From Diphasiastrum complanatum (taxonomy: Eukaryota; Streptophyta; Lycopodiopsida; Lycopodiales; Lycopodiaceae), in contig CM055096.1 in the NCBI GenBank assembly GCA_029204225.1, positions 28,533,995 through 28,597,994 of the forward strand: a stretch of 64,000 bases of DNA, given 5' to 3'. A model generated the notes under the pieces. It did not search any database. It was given only the letters and a program-made list of their open reading frames with translations, and was not told the DNA's origin. The position numbers were made by a program, and so were the translations under genes. Of this stretch, positions 1 through 11,300 are shown in pieces (the first letter of the stretch is position 1; each line of letters begins with the position of its first letter).

Positions 1-690
1 AGAAGGTGGAGATGGCTGTCCTCTTGCAGATCTTATTATGCCTATCCTTCTTTATGCAGATGATGTGGTTCTACTCTCTAGTTCAGCTGTCGGACTTCAG
101 TGACATTTGGATGCCTTGTATACTTTTTGTCAGATATGGGGGCTGATGGTGAACATTGGTAAGACTAAGGTTATGGTGTTTAACACCAACATGTAGCATA
201 TGAGAGACACTATATTCTATTTTGATGGACAGCTTCTAGAGATAGTGGCATCTTACACATACTTGGGTGTTCTCTTCTCTGGTCCATTGCTTTCTTTTAG
301 ACCAGCTGCATTGGCTAGGCTCCGCAAGGGGCGCTCTGCTCTTGTTCAGATGGAGAGGTTTTCCTCCTCTTATTACGTGCATGACCCGGACACACGTTGT
401 CGCCTCTTCTCTTCGACTGTTTCTCCAGTTGCATTGTATTCAGCAGAGACATGGTGCCCTGGCTTATCTAGAGACACCTGGAGTGACATCTCGCGTTTGC
501 AGATTCACATGCTTAGCTGGATGATTCGGGCCAAGCAGTCGGTTCCTCATGAGCTTATTTTGGCGGAGTTTGCTTCTACTCCACTGATTGTAGAAGCTAT
601 TTTCAAGATCATCACGTTCATTCATAGAGTTTCAGAGCTTGAGTCTTCCAGATACGTGGTAGCAGCTTTTACATCCTCTCGCACTTTGGC
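1..690 (+). pseudogene. LINE reverse transcriptase fragment, copy A (cut by window start)
   Basis: Non-LTR retrotransposon RT that would copy element RNA at a nicked target. The frame opens at base 2 with a GDGCPLADLIMP block, then the catalytic LLYADDVVLLS (Asp-Asp at 59-64), then a FCQIWGLMVN segment and the thumb-like YTYLGVLFSGPLL and SAETWCPGLSRDTW blocks. In-frame stops at 101-103 (TGA) and 194-196 (TAG) kill it. The 5' part lies outside the window. It runs in frame into a second diverged copy of the same family near 690. The family name is not certain: the YADD core and the zinc-knuckle tail of copy B fit a plant LINE. Confidence 0.8.
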
Positions 691-2080
691 AGCTTTTACA
701 CCTTTCTGCTTACAGAGACACCTTTTTGCTTTACATCACTTCTGTCAGCTTTGGGGATTGACGGTTAATACTAAGAAGACCAAGATTATGGCGTTCAACA
801 CCAATAGACAACATATGAGAGATGTGACCTTCTATTATGATGGGTTGCCGATTGAGATTGTGACCTCTTACACTTATTTGGGAGTACTTTTCTCTGGTCC
901 ACTACTCACATTCCGACCGGTAGCCCTCACCAGACTCCATAAGGGGCATACTTCTTTTGTTCATATGGAGAGATTCTGTTCCACATATTATGTACAAAAC
1001 CCTGCTACCAGATGCTTACTGTTTTCTACCATTGTCTCCCCGGTTGTTTTATACTCTGCTGAGACTTGGTGTCCGGATTTATCACGTGATACTTGGAGGG
1101 ATCTTACTCGTATCCAGATTCTCATGCTTAGCAGGATGGTTAGGGCTAAGCCCTCGGTGCCACATGATATCATATTAGCGGAGTTTGCTTCCCCTCCCCT
1201 GGTTATCGGTGCTATGTTTCAGATCATTACCTTTCTTCACAGGATATCAGAGTTAGACACTTCCAGATGTATTGTTGTTGCTCTCACTTCATCACGCACC
1301 ATTGCTGGACAGGGGGCCAAGCACTCTTCGTTTGGCAGTGTCTCAGGGCTTATCTGTACTTGATCTTCCGAGCCGGACCCATGCTTATATCAGACAACAT
1401 ATATCTATCGGAGCTACATACACACTATATGGTCACAGCCTGATCTTGATAAGGTCAAGATACAATTCTATGGCACACATCTACTATGGTTGGATACTAC
1501 AGGTACTCCTATCCTTCCAGCATATCTTACGTAGACATTATCTTTTGGTCTGAGGTACCGTATGGGACAGCTTCGAGTCTCTTCTCATCAGCTAGCTATC
1601 GAGACAGGTGGATACACGGACACTCTCAGATTGCAGAGGATATGTCAGCTTTGCTCTCTTCATGAGGTGGAGGATGAGTTCCATTTCATCTTTCGTTGTC
1701 CAGTATATTATGAGATCAGGGGGCGATACCATTGTTTATACAGAGATACCCCTCTCACGTTGCGATCCTTCCTCGAGTACCCAGACTCCAGATGTGTAGG
1801 TCTTCTATTAAGAGAGATGTATACTCTACGAGCTTCACTTTTACCTACCACAGATATGGATCACAGCCAGGCTCATATTACCCAATTTTTCCAGAAGCGA
1901 GATAGAGAGGATATTTCCGTTGTGGATTTTGAAGTCCCCATTCGGAGATCGAAGACACAGAGAGTCTCACATACTTCTGCTAGATCCAAAATCACCAGAT
2001 CTTCTCGGACTTCCCGCCAGTCTACAACACGCTCCACTACGACTATCACTCATTATTTCCAGCTTGCTCGTAGCTAGTCT
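691..2080 (+). pseudogene. LINE 3' end, copy B (RT thumb to C-terminal zinc knuckle)
   Basis: Second copy of the same LINE family, beginning just past where the YADD motif would be (LQRHLFALHHFCQLWGL) and repeating copy A block by block: YTYLGVLFSGPLLTF, SAETWCPDLSRDTW, SVPHDIILAEFAS. By eye roughly three quarters of residues match copy A. The frame breaks near 1340 (homology moves to another frame, LDLPSRTHAYIRQ), returns near 1440 (LLWLDTTGTPILP), meets a stop near 1531, then stays open at 1562-2077. That last part has a zinc-knuckle block CQLCSLHEVEDEFHFIFRC and a Ser/Thr/Arg-rich tail ending at a TAG. A minus-strand relative with the same tail is at 56515-57391. Confidence 0.8.
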
Positions 2081-2760
2081 CCTCTGCAGAGCAAGTGGTT
2101 AAGCTCTCGCATTGTTGTAGGAAATAGAAGCCTAAGGATTCAGAATCTTAACTATTCAATCACACAAAGCATTCTCAAAAGAAAGAGAGAGATGGCTAGA
2201 AACCCTCTTGTAGAAACTCGTGGACCGCCAAGGAGAATAGTCAGTTTTGCTTACAAAAGTGTCTCATACAAATGGGATGCACACATATATATAGTCCAAG
2301 ATGACTATCTAACTTCATGACTATTGGCTATCCAACTACTTGACTATGGACTATCCAACTTTCTATAAGTTACTAGAAAGAATAAGGTACCTCCAATATG
2401 TCAAGTTGGGGTACTTAATGTCACAATTAGGCCTAGTGGACCCATGAGTCCCTACCAAGTTAGTTTCATAGTAACTTAGCTAACTCTAAGTTTAGATTAA
2501 GGGTATGTGCCCTTGGAGAAGGGTAGGCAAGTGACTATACCTTAGTCGGAGGTAATGGAGTCACGTGACACTTGGATAAGGGGTATCCTTAAGGGTAGGT
2601 GCCTTAGATTAAGGTACTAGTGTCCTTGGTTAAGGGCAGGTAGGTGTCTATGCCTTGGATGGAGGTATGGAACTTAGAGAGGTGTTAGAAAGTCATTGGA
2701 TGATTATTTTTCTAAACCTTGGGCCTCAACCTTGAACCATATCACTTTATTGGTTTAGGA
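2081..2760. repeat. LTR-like debris related to the 22-kb copia LTR
   Basis: No coding frame. The part around 2390-2460 (gtcaag, a gggtac block, attaggcc, then gacccatgagtc) matches in layout the LTR sequence at 21838-21895. The stretch 2490-2680 has imperfect internal repeats of a ttaagggtaggtgcctt-like unit. It is probably an old, decayed LTR of a related copia family; the ends cannot be fixed. Confidence 0.4.
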
Positions 2761-3519
2761 CCAAAGTATACTTGCAGAACTTGGGCAATGGGACCTAGTA
2801 GGAGGGCACCCTTCTAAAGTGTCCATTGAGTTCCCAACTCCCACAAGAAAGGCATTCAAAGAGTCATAGGTTATGGAAGGAGTCTCTTGACATTCCATAA
2901 GCCTATGGAGGCTCTTGGAGATTCTTTAACTCCCCTAGGCTTCTCTCTCTCTCATTGGATGAGCATGGAACTCCATAGTGCATTGGAGGGGTCCATGGGC
3001 CATCTATATGAGGGTAGTAGGGCCCCCATTGGGAGGGGGGAGATCTCTCTTGTTTGCTTTGCTTATGCTCTAGTGTTGCTACTAGTGTGTAGAGTGCTTT
3101 CTTGTGGTAGTATGCTTAAGGTTTGGATGTTGCTTATGGTATGAGACATAAGTAGGGTTTGGAATTTGAGTATGCTATGAGGTGTTGTGGTATGCTTGTG
3201 ATTTGTTTATGGTTAGCAAGGGGATGCTAGATAGTCTTGCTTGGAGCTTGGATCTAGCTATGGTTGGGTGGTGAATACTTGAGGCCAGCTTGTTATCTAT
3301 CTTTGTGTTTAAAGAGTAGGGACACAGGTGGAGGAGAGATCCTTACTTGTAGGTGGAGGCATCCTAGCTTGGAGTTGGGGAGCATCTTGAAGCTTGCAAG
3401 TTGTTTGGAGGACATTTGGAGGCTCTACCTTGGATTTGGAGGACTTCCTCACCTCTACTTGTAAAAGTGAGATGGCAATGGGTTTGGCCATCTCAGATGT
3501 GTAAGATTGACCTATGCTG
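2761..3519. other. Non-coding stretch, nothing recognised
   Basis: GT-rich, gene-free sequence. Short open frames at 2887-3144 and 3264-3464 have no family features. It probably lies in an upstream intron of the ubinuclein gene. Confidence 0.4.
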
Positions 3520-3776
3520 CAACTGTGTTCTGGAACGCTCTCCGGAATGGCATTTGAATTTTTTTTTCAAAAACCAAGAAAAACAGCTCAAACACAAAAA
3601 AAGAAAAACTCAAACTACAGCAGGCAAATTTTTTTCAGACTACTTAAGAAAGTTTACACCCCAAAAAAAACAGCACAAATTCTTTTTTTTTTGAAAAAAA
3701 ATCAAAATTTGCACGTTCCCGAAAACTCTAATGGGATTTCCTGGATCGTATTCTGGATCTCGTTTTGGAACAGAAT
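3520..3776. repeat. Small A-rich non-autonomous element with terminal inverted repeats
   Basis: It starts with gttctggaacgctctccgg and ends with gtattctggatctcgttttggaaca. The reverse complement of the end matches the start at about 18 of 26 bases. The interior is A-rich. A second member with the same end layout is at 10297-10551. MITE-like; superfamily not identified. Confidence 0.45.
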
Positions 3777-4709
3777 GTGCATCTTTGCTGTTGGGTTGAT
3801 GGAAGGGAAGGGAAGAGAAGGGGGTGGTGAGAGACTTAAATCACCAGAATTGACCAAAAGTCAAGAATACTCAGAAAACATAGGCAGCCCCATCTCTGCT
3901 CTTGCATATATCTTGATAAAGAAGGGAATATCGTATCTTGAAAAGAAATCTGTAAGAGCCTTACCCACTAAGGTTGGGTCTGTACCAATTATTGTTACAG
4001 TTTTAAACACTTATCTGCAAGGAGGATGGCACAAAAGCTGTCAACAATTAGACATCAGCCTCCTGTAGGAGCAAGTTTCTTGTAGAAAATATCATCATCA
4101 GAAACTTCTACCATAGTGATACGGATGTATACTAGAACTGTCAAAACACTAATTAATGCGGAGCACTAATTTTAATGTGCTCACTATATTGATCCTTTTA
4201 GTAGTCACAATCAAGATATACAGTATATATTAAAATTGATCCCTGATGAGGACCTCTAATGAAGTGTCAGTATCAGAGCAACTGCTCTGCAGGACTTCCT
4301 GTGTCTAGGAATCAGATGGTCATGTCCATGTTAGTCTGGGGAAATCCTTGGTTTGTGGCTGCTTTGAAAGCTTAGTTGGCATTGCTTAGGGCGATCCTGT
4401 TGAAGCTCACATCTGCTGATGTTCATGATCAGTATGAAATCTGCCTCTCCATGTCATGGTTCTCTCTCAGATTTTTAGCAGTAAAATAGGAAGTCACATG
4501 CTGTATGCTATTTCTGAATGTTGTTCTTATTCTAATGAATTTAGAATCTCTGATGTGGCTTCCCAATCTGGGTTTTATGTATTAGTCTTCTTCCATGTTA
4601 TTGATAAAAGTGGTGCCTCTTCTGCTTGTTTTCAATAGTGGAATAGGGAAAAGCTGCTGTATGTCTGTGGTAGTCATTGGCTTTATCTAAGTAGTTCTTT
4701 ACTGGCCAG
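3777..4709. other. Non-coding stretch, likely ubinuclein intron
   Basis: No frame here shows the acidic ubinuclein signature domain expected upstream of the first recognised exon. It ends in a pyrimidine-rich acceptor, ttctttactggccag, at 4709. Confidence 0.45.
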
Positions 4710-5385
4710 ATCTGAGGAAGAAACTCCTCTTGTTCCCACAAAAAAGAGAAATCACAGGGATCTCAAGAAGCTGTCTAATGAAAATGCTCAGGCAGCTCCC
4801 CAGGAAACTGAAGCTTCAGGGGCTCGAAAAAAATCTGCAGCAGCAAGAAAGTTACTTTCATCATCGGGTCTTAAAGATGGTCAAGATGAGAAAAGCCATT
4901 TCCATAATCTGGGAAAATCAAGCAAGTTGAATATCCAAATGGAGAGGTCTGATAAGGATCGGAGTAGCGACTTGCAGGGACCTCACGAACAGATCAATAT
5001 TGACCTCTTGAAAAACAGAATAAAAGACCATGGTCATAGCTTTAAGTTTGCTAACAAGTTTATAAAAGGATCACAGCAGCCATGTGATAGAAAAGGTACT
5101 GGATTGTCTTACTCTGATAAGGTCTTTCAACAAAAAGAAAAAGGTACAACAAAGAATGGGATGGTGTCATTGTTGCCAAAGAAGCTTAAAAATCACACGG
5201 AGTGTCGTAATGAAGGAAAAGGCGGCAGTTCCAGGGTAGAGGTTAATGTTATATCAACAGAACAATGCAGGCAAAGAGATGTAAGACTGGCAAGTCCAAT
5301 CAAGGTTGAAGTTCTACAGAATATTCTTATGGGAGAAAAAATTCAGGAAAAGGATGGAAGCACAGAAAAGGCTTCAGCTCCAAAG
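4710..5385 (+). CDS. UBN: Ubinuclein exon (low-complexity linker)
   Basis: Opens after acceptor ctggccag (AG at 4708-4709); the first base completes a codon from an exon not seen. It encodes 225 residues rich in Lys, Ser, Glu and Gln, starting [18 protein letters not shown] and ending STEKASAPK before gttgta at 5386. This fits the disordered linker between the signature domain and the middle domain. The assignment rests on frame continuity with the next exons rather than on a conserved motif. Confidence 0.65.
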
Positions 5386-8300
5386 GTTGTAACTCTTACT
5401 GTTTGCCTGGCTGCATTGAACACATGCGCAAAAAGACATGCGTTTGTTAGCAGATGCATGTATGGGATTAATTTACTACGCTAGCGGTCGTATGGAAAAA
5501 GGCATTGCTGCTGTCTGTTCTTTATCTATACCTCGATCTGACCCACGTTATAATCTTTCTGAATTTTTATAATCAAAGCTATGTGATTATGTGTGCTTGT
5601 TCTTAAAGGTTTTAGAATATCTTCATTTGTAACTGGAAGACTCTTCATCTAGTAAACTTAAATCTGAAAACTTCCTCCATAAGGAAATAAAGTGCCTGTG
5701 TATCTGAGAAAGCCTTAGTGCCTTGTCATGATACACTGCTAAAATTTCACAATTTTAGCTGGTGGTGAGATCTGCCTTAAGGATGAAGTAGTAAACGATT
5801 GGTTTCGCAAATCATTCTCAAAGCTAGGATTTCTGTTGGTGGATGATACAGGAAAATATCAGAATGCCACTTTTTGGAAAAGATGGGAGTGCGGTAAAGC
5901 GAGATGGGAGTGTGGTAAAGCGCTTAGGCTTGCCTAAGAGTACAATTCTGGAAAAATCAATTCAAGATTTGGAACAGGAAGTATTGAAAAGTATGTCATT
6001 TTTTTAAATGGGTAGTGATTATGAGTTCTATCTACTCATTTTTCAAAATATTATCATTTTGTGTTAAATGTTGATATTTTGTTCTTTTCAGCATGCCCCC
6101 CCAGCTCTGAAGGGCAAGATGCAGACAAGCTATCACAATCTGGAGTTAAGTCTAAGCGATTGCCGAGAGATGTCAAGCAGAAGCTTGCAAAGGTTGCAAG
6201 AATAGCGGTATGTTTTTCACACACATGTTCTTATAGATGCAAGGTTAAAGAGTTTTGTCTCTTCACTTCATAAAAGCTCAACTTGAAAGATCACGACCAT
6301 CATATGCACCATAACAAGATCCAAAGTTGTTCTTGGTTTTGGTGACTTTTCCAAATTTTAGGACAAACAATCGATTCATGTTCTTGAGAGTCAGGTAGTG
6401 ATCTTCCCGATGCATATCCCCAGTGTCTTTATATATGAGTTATGTATATTGTGGTCCTTAGCCATCCTCTGTGCCTCACCAAACTTATGCTACTTTCGAA
6501 GCTGCATATATCATATATGTGCTCCTTGCATTCCCATTACTATTTCTATTCATCTAACGCTCATTCTTCTCCTATTTGTGGCTATTTTGATTTAAAAATG
6601 CCTTACCCATCTGAAGTTCCACATATATTGGTCTAGCATGGAAAAGAACTTATTTGATGTTCTTTATACTGCTGCTGCTTGGTTCTTTGGAGGAGACTCA
6701 TATGCTTTGAGAGGGTCTGCAATTCATCTTCTGAATGTTCAGTTTTGTGATCTTTGGAATTGCTATGTGACTCTTTAGTTCCCGGTTTGTTATTGTCGGG
6801 TGTATTGCTTTATTTATTAAACATTTAAGACAATCTTTTAGTCAGTATGGCAGAGTTATTGACATGTAGTTGGGGCATGTGTTGGGTTTTGATACTTGGG
6901 CCCTGGTTAATGCTGTAGATTCCTGTAATTAGTTACATTGGGTCCATTTGGTTAACTACCAGTTATTTGGCAGGGACAAGACACATAAGCAGGGCCCTAA
7001 CCTTCTGGCAGGGCGTAGATAAGGAGGGGGAACTTGTCCCTAACTCTAAATGGACTTTAAAAAGTATAAATAGCCATTGTCTCCTCATTCTGGTTGTTGA
7101 TGATCATAGACATTTAGAGGTTCTTCACAGAGAACTTTGAGGCTATCTTCCTTTGTCGGGGCTGGGGCCGGGGCTGGGGCCAGGGCTGCTGTGTGCAAAC
7201 CAATTCATAAGTTCATCGTTGATATCTCTATTCTACTTTTTTAGTACAATTCTCTGTGGATGTATTGTTGATTGTGAAAGTACAGGGCATTTTCTTTAGT
7301 TATGTTCTGCCCTTCACTGCTGCCAAAACTTCTTCTTCAAAAATGAGAAGGTGAGATTTGTTCCTAATGACCCAAAATATGAATCTCATAAACTTGTAAC
7401 TTTAATGGATGAAACAACCCTATTGTACCCTTTTTTATCCTGCCATGTGGAGAAAATGCACTCTTTTCTGAGTCCCTATCTATGAGCATCATGCACTTTT
7501 TAGGAAGTGCCTAGGACATGATGAACCATACACTGTGTCAATACCATAGAAGGAAAGAGTTGGGGCAAAGTGGCCAGACTGTGATTCTACTGAACCAAAA
7601 TAGTTAGAAAGCATGAAATTTCTAGAAAGTAGAAACAAGAACGGTAAAATATCAAAGACAGGATCAATTTGTTGCACGCTAAGACATTGTGGAGGTGGCT
7701 CATAGGGCTCATGTTTTTTCTTATGGTTTTGGTGCTCAGAACTGGGGGAACCATCAATGCAATCACAATATTCTTTAGATTACATCTAAGCATCAATATT
7801 GTTAGTAAAATCTCGTAAAATAGAACCTCAATGCTTGGATCTGAGTGCACAATATAGAAGCCCATTTTGAAATGGAACTTACCTGAATTTTTCTCCAATG
7901 CTGTTTTTGAAAAAAAAAACATTTTTTTTTCTCATCTAGGGGATGACATTGGGCTGCCTTGATTAATTCATTTATACATAAAAAATACAGCTTTGATGCC
8001 CATTGCCCACTAGATTGTTTTGCTCCTTCCAAAAAGGTGGTGCTTAGGTTTATAGGACCTCCCATGGTATCAACTAAACCCAGGTGACGAACTGACCAAC
8101 TGGTATCACCCGACCAAGGAGTATTCTAATAGTCGGGGCAATTCTGGCCTGTGGGGTTTTGACCTGGTATTAAGAACCAACTATTTTCAAATACAAAAGA
8201 ATATTTCAATATTGAGATCTGGCTGGTATCATAGACCAATGAATATTATTCCAATACTCTTACCAGGCTGCTATATCAAAATTTCAATGTTGGGCAAACA

Positions 8301-11300
8301 TTCTTTCAGACATTAAATATCCATCTGCAGTGGACAATGATTTTGATCTGATTTGCATCGCTTGCATTTCAGATATCTCCAACAGGGCAACAAGAAGTCA
8401 GCTTTAAAGTATTGGATCTCAACTTTTTTTTCAGGGATTGATATTTTTTCAAAGGTAAAAAAAGTAAAAAATAAATGAAGTACAATTCATACATATGCAA
8501 TGCTTCTTGGTTTCCAAGGGGAGGCTCGAACTTGGGACCAAAGAAACTTTGGATGCCAAGCCCAATACATACGCAATGGAACAATTTGAACCAAAAGGTT
8601 TGGAATGGGTAGCTTTTTGTACAAAAAGCGTTTCTATTACAGCAGCACTCTCTCAAAACTAGCTCCTTAAGAAATCTTTTCTCGAAACAGCAAATTCAGA
8701 AACCCTGTCAGATCTTTTTTCTTCTTCATAATGTTAAATATGCATGGCTGTTGACTGCCACAAAGAATTGTGAATACATGACCAAGTACCAAGAAGGATT
8801 TGTCATTGCAGTTTTAATCCTAGCGTAAGTAGTCCAATCAGGTAATTACTTTTGAATTACATCTATTGCTGTCTGCTGCTGTTGATTGAAGTTGTTTATC
8901 ACGAATGTATTGTACTGACTATGCTGACATGCAACGTAAACGTTATCTGTTTTCTTGTAAACGCTGAGTCAGCTTGCCGAGTTTTCATGGTCTTTTGCTT
9001 TCAATGCTTGAGATAGTTTGAGTTTTCATGGTCTTTTGGTTTCAATGCTGTCCAGGGAAAACAAGGAAAGATACCAAAGGAGTTAATAGATCGTCTGATG
9101 AGCATACTGGGTCATGTGATGCAGCTGAAAACGCTAAAGGTAACATCAATCGAGATGCCACTTCTGTGGATGTTTGAGTTGATTTCTCAAGGTTTTTCGC
9201 TGCCTCATATGTAACAAGAGTGCATTATATTGTGATTGAGTCGTTAATGGTCTTTCCTGGTCCCACTTGCTCTTTCCCTTTCTGTAACTTACTGTAAGTA
9301 GAAGCTCTTTAAAAATTCAAATTAGGAAGTTAATTCTGTTGAGATCATTTCAAAGTAGCAATTTGGTTGCTCAATTTTCCAAGGTAGCTGGTACATAGAA
9401 TGATATTTACTCTCAGCAACAAAATATATGCTGAACTGTTCCTGGGATTGGCTTTAGAAGTTACAAGTACTTTTTCGATTTGCAGAGGAACCTCAAGGAA
9501 ATGGTAGATTTGGGGTTGAGTGTACAACAAGAGAAAGAAGGTTGCTTACAAGACATCAAACGTGAAGTTGAACAACTGGTCAAGTCACGAGTTTTCTCGC
9601 TTCAAAGACAGGTATGCCTAATTCTTCCGTGATTAATCATTAGTCTTTCTGAAGTTGAAGAGAGAAAAATTACACCTTTGCGTGTATGAATTTTAAGGAG
9701 GTGCAATTATTCTGTACTTGCTTAGTATGGAAAACCTTACAATGAGACTTCAGTGATTTTTTTGAATAAAGTTTACTACTTTTGTCTCGGGGTGATTCAC
9801 AAAAATTTTATGCTATCGTACTGATATCCAGATAAGAAGCAGAAATCAAACTGCATGTTATGAATCGCTTTTGACATTGTTATGTTTTTCTTGATTGTTG
9901 TCTCATACAGAAATTTATCAGGGTCCAAGTGAAAGTGAGTGCATTTTATTGATCACTTTGACATTATAGCGGTCCTTTAGTTGTCGTCCAATACAGAGAC
10001 TGTTTTTCAAGCCAGTTTCATTCCACTTTATCCTGTTTGCAATGACTCTGTGCATGAACACTTAAAAACCAATGGAGCTGACAGTCATCAGGCAGGAGTT
10101 GTCAGCAATTCAGGATAGCTTCATTTTAAAGCTCACATGAAACTTGTATAAACTTTTCAGCATGCTGTCTTTTGCATTATCTTCATCAAATAAAATCAAC
10201 AAGAGATTGTGAGTGAGTTGAGTTGGTCTTGATTTTGTTTGCTCTAGCTGGTTATGGCTTATTTGAAATCACGGATGTAGCGGATCACCATTCGCTGCAC
10301 GTTCTGAAACAAGCATTCTGAAATGTATTTAATTTTCTTGGCCTAAAAATAAAATAAACCAGCAGAAAGCATTGAAAATTGATCAAAAACTAATTAAAAA
10401 ACATTGAAAGACCATCAAAACTACTTCAAAGCCATTGAAACTAATTAAAAATTCAAAAAAATAAATAATAGAAATTTGGCACGATCCGGGAAACCTGAAT
10501 TTCCTGAAGGTGATTGGATTGTGTTCCGGAATGCGTTCTGGAACATGGTCAACATCTATGTTTGAAACTATGAAGTTGCTAGATTTCGTTCACAAAGTTA
10601 TCAGTGATTAATAAGCTCGATGCTTTAGTCTACCTAGTAGGGTGTATTTGTTGGGCTTCTAAGCTCTTGTTGTTGAGTTCTACGTATAAATGACATGTTA
10701 TCTATCTAGTTTCTGCTTGATGTGTCTCATGATTCATTAAGCCAGAATTTTGGTGACGAAAGCTGTTTGCATTTTTCTTCATCTTTGGACAGAGAGTTAT
10801 GTGGTGGTGGAAAGCTTTTTATCATTCCTAATCATTGTTGTCTGTATGGCATTACATTATAGGAAGCTGAGCAAGGAGATGGTTCTGCTGATGATTTTCA
10901 GTTAGCACTAGGATCAGCAGAAGGGGTAATTAGCGTCGAACGTTTTAAATGGGATCATGCAACTGAGGATCGACTTTGTGATCTTTATGAGCAATATGTT
11001 GAGGTTGGTTTACAACTCACTTTCGTCTCCAGATGATGCTATCAAGATCACAAGACCTGCACTTGAATGCCTTGACACAAGTATTAAGCGTTTGAATTCC
11101 CAAAAGTTAATTTCTTCAAATTTTATTTTGTTTAGTATTTTTGTGTTTGTACAGGTAAAGTGCTTATTTGGCAGACTGAGTAACGTAGATTAGCTGGTGT
11201 TTCAGCGTTTGACATTTGAAATTTGAAATTTGAACTAAAGCTCATAATTCCATGGAAAAATGATCGGTGTAAGAGGCCCACTTCATTGAGTCTAACCCCG

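Noticed and set aside
3514-4068. 184-residue ORF on + strand
   Set aside because: Half of it is the Lys/Phe-rich translation of the A-rich TIR element, and the rest shows no family motif or splice-supported link to ubinuclein.
5762-5938. Open frame reading [20 protein letters not shown] as an alternative ubinuclein exon
   Set aside because: It needs a different phase from the preceding exon and ends in a stop before the [10 protein letters not shown] block, so the exon starting at 5852 was preferred. cDNA could overturn this.
8490-8660. A tRNA gene
   Set aside because: A T-arm-like box and one stem are visible but no acceptor stem or D arm can be formed; kept only as a weak SINE candidate.
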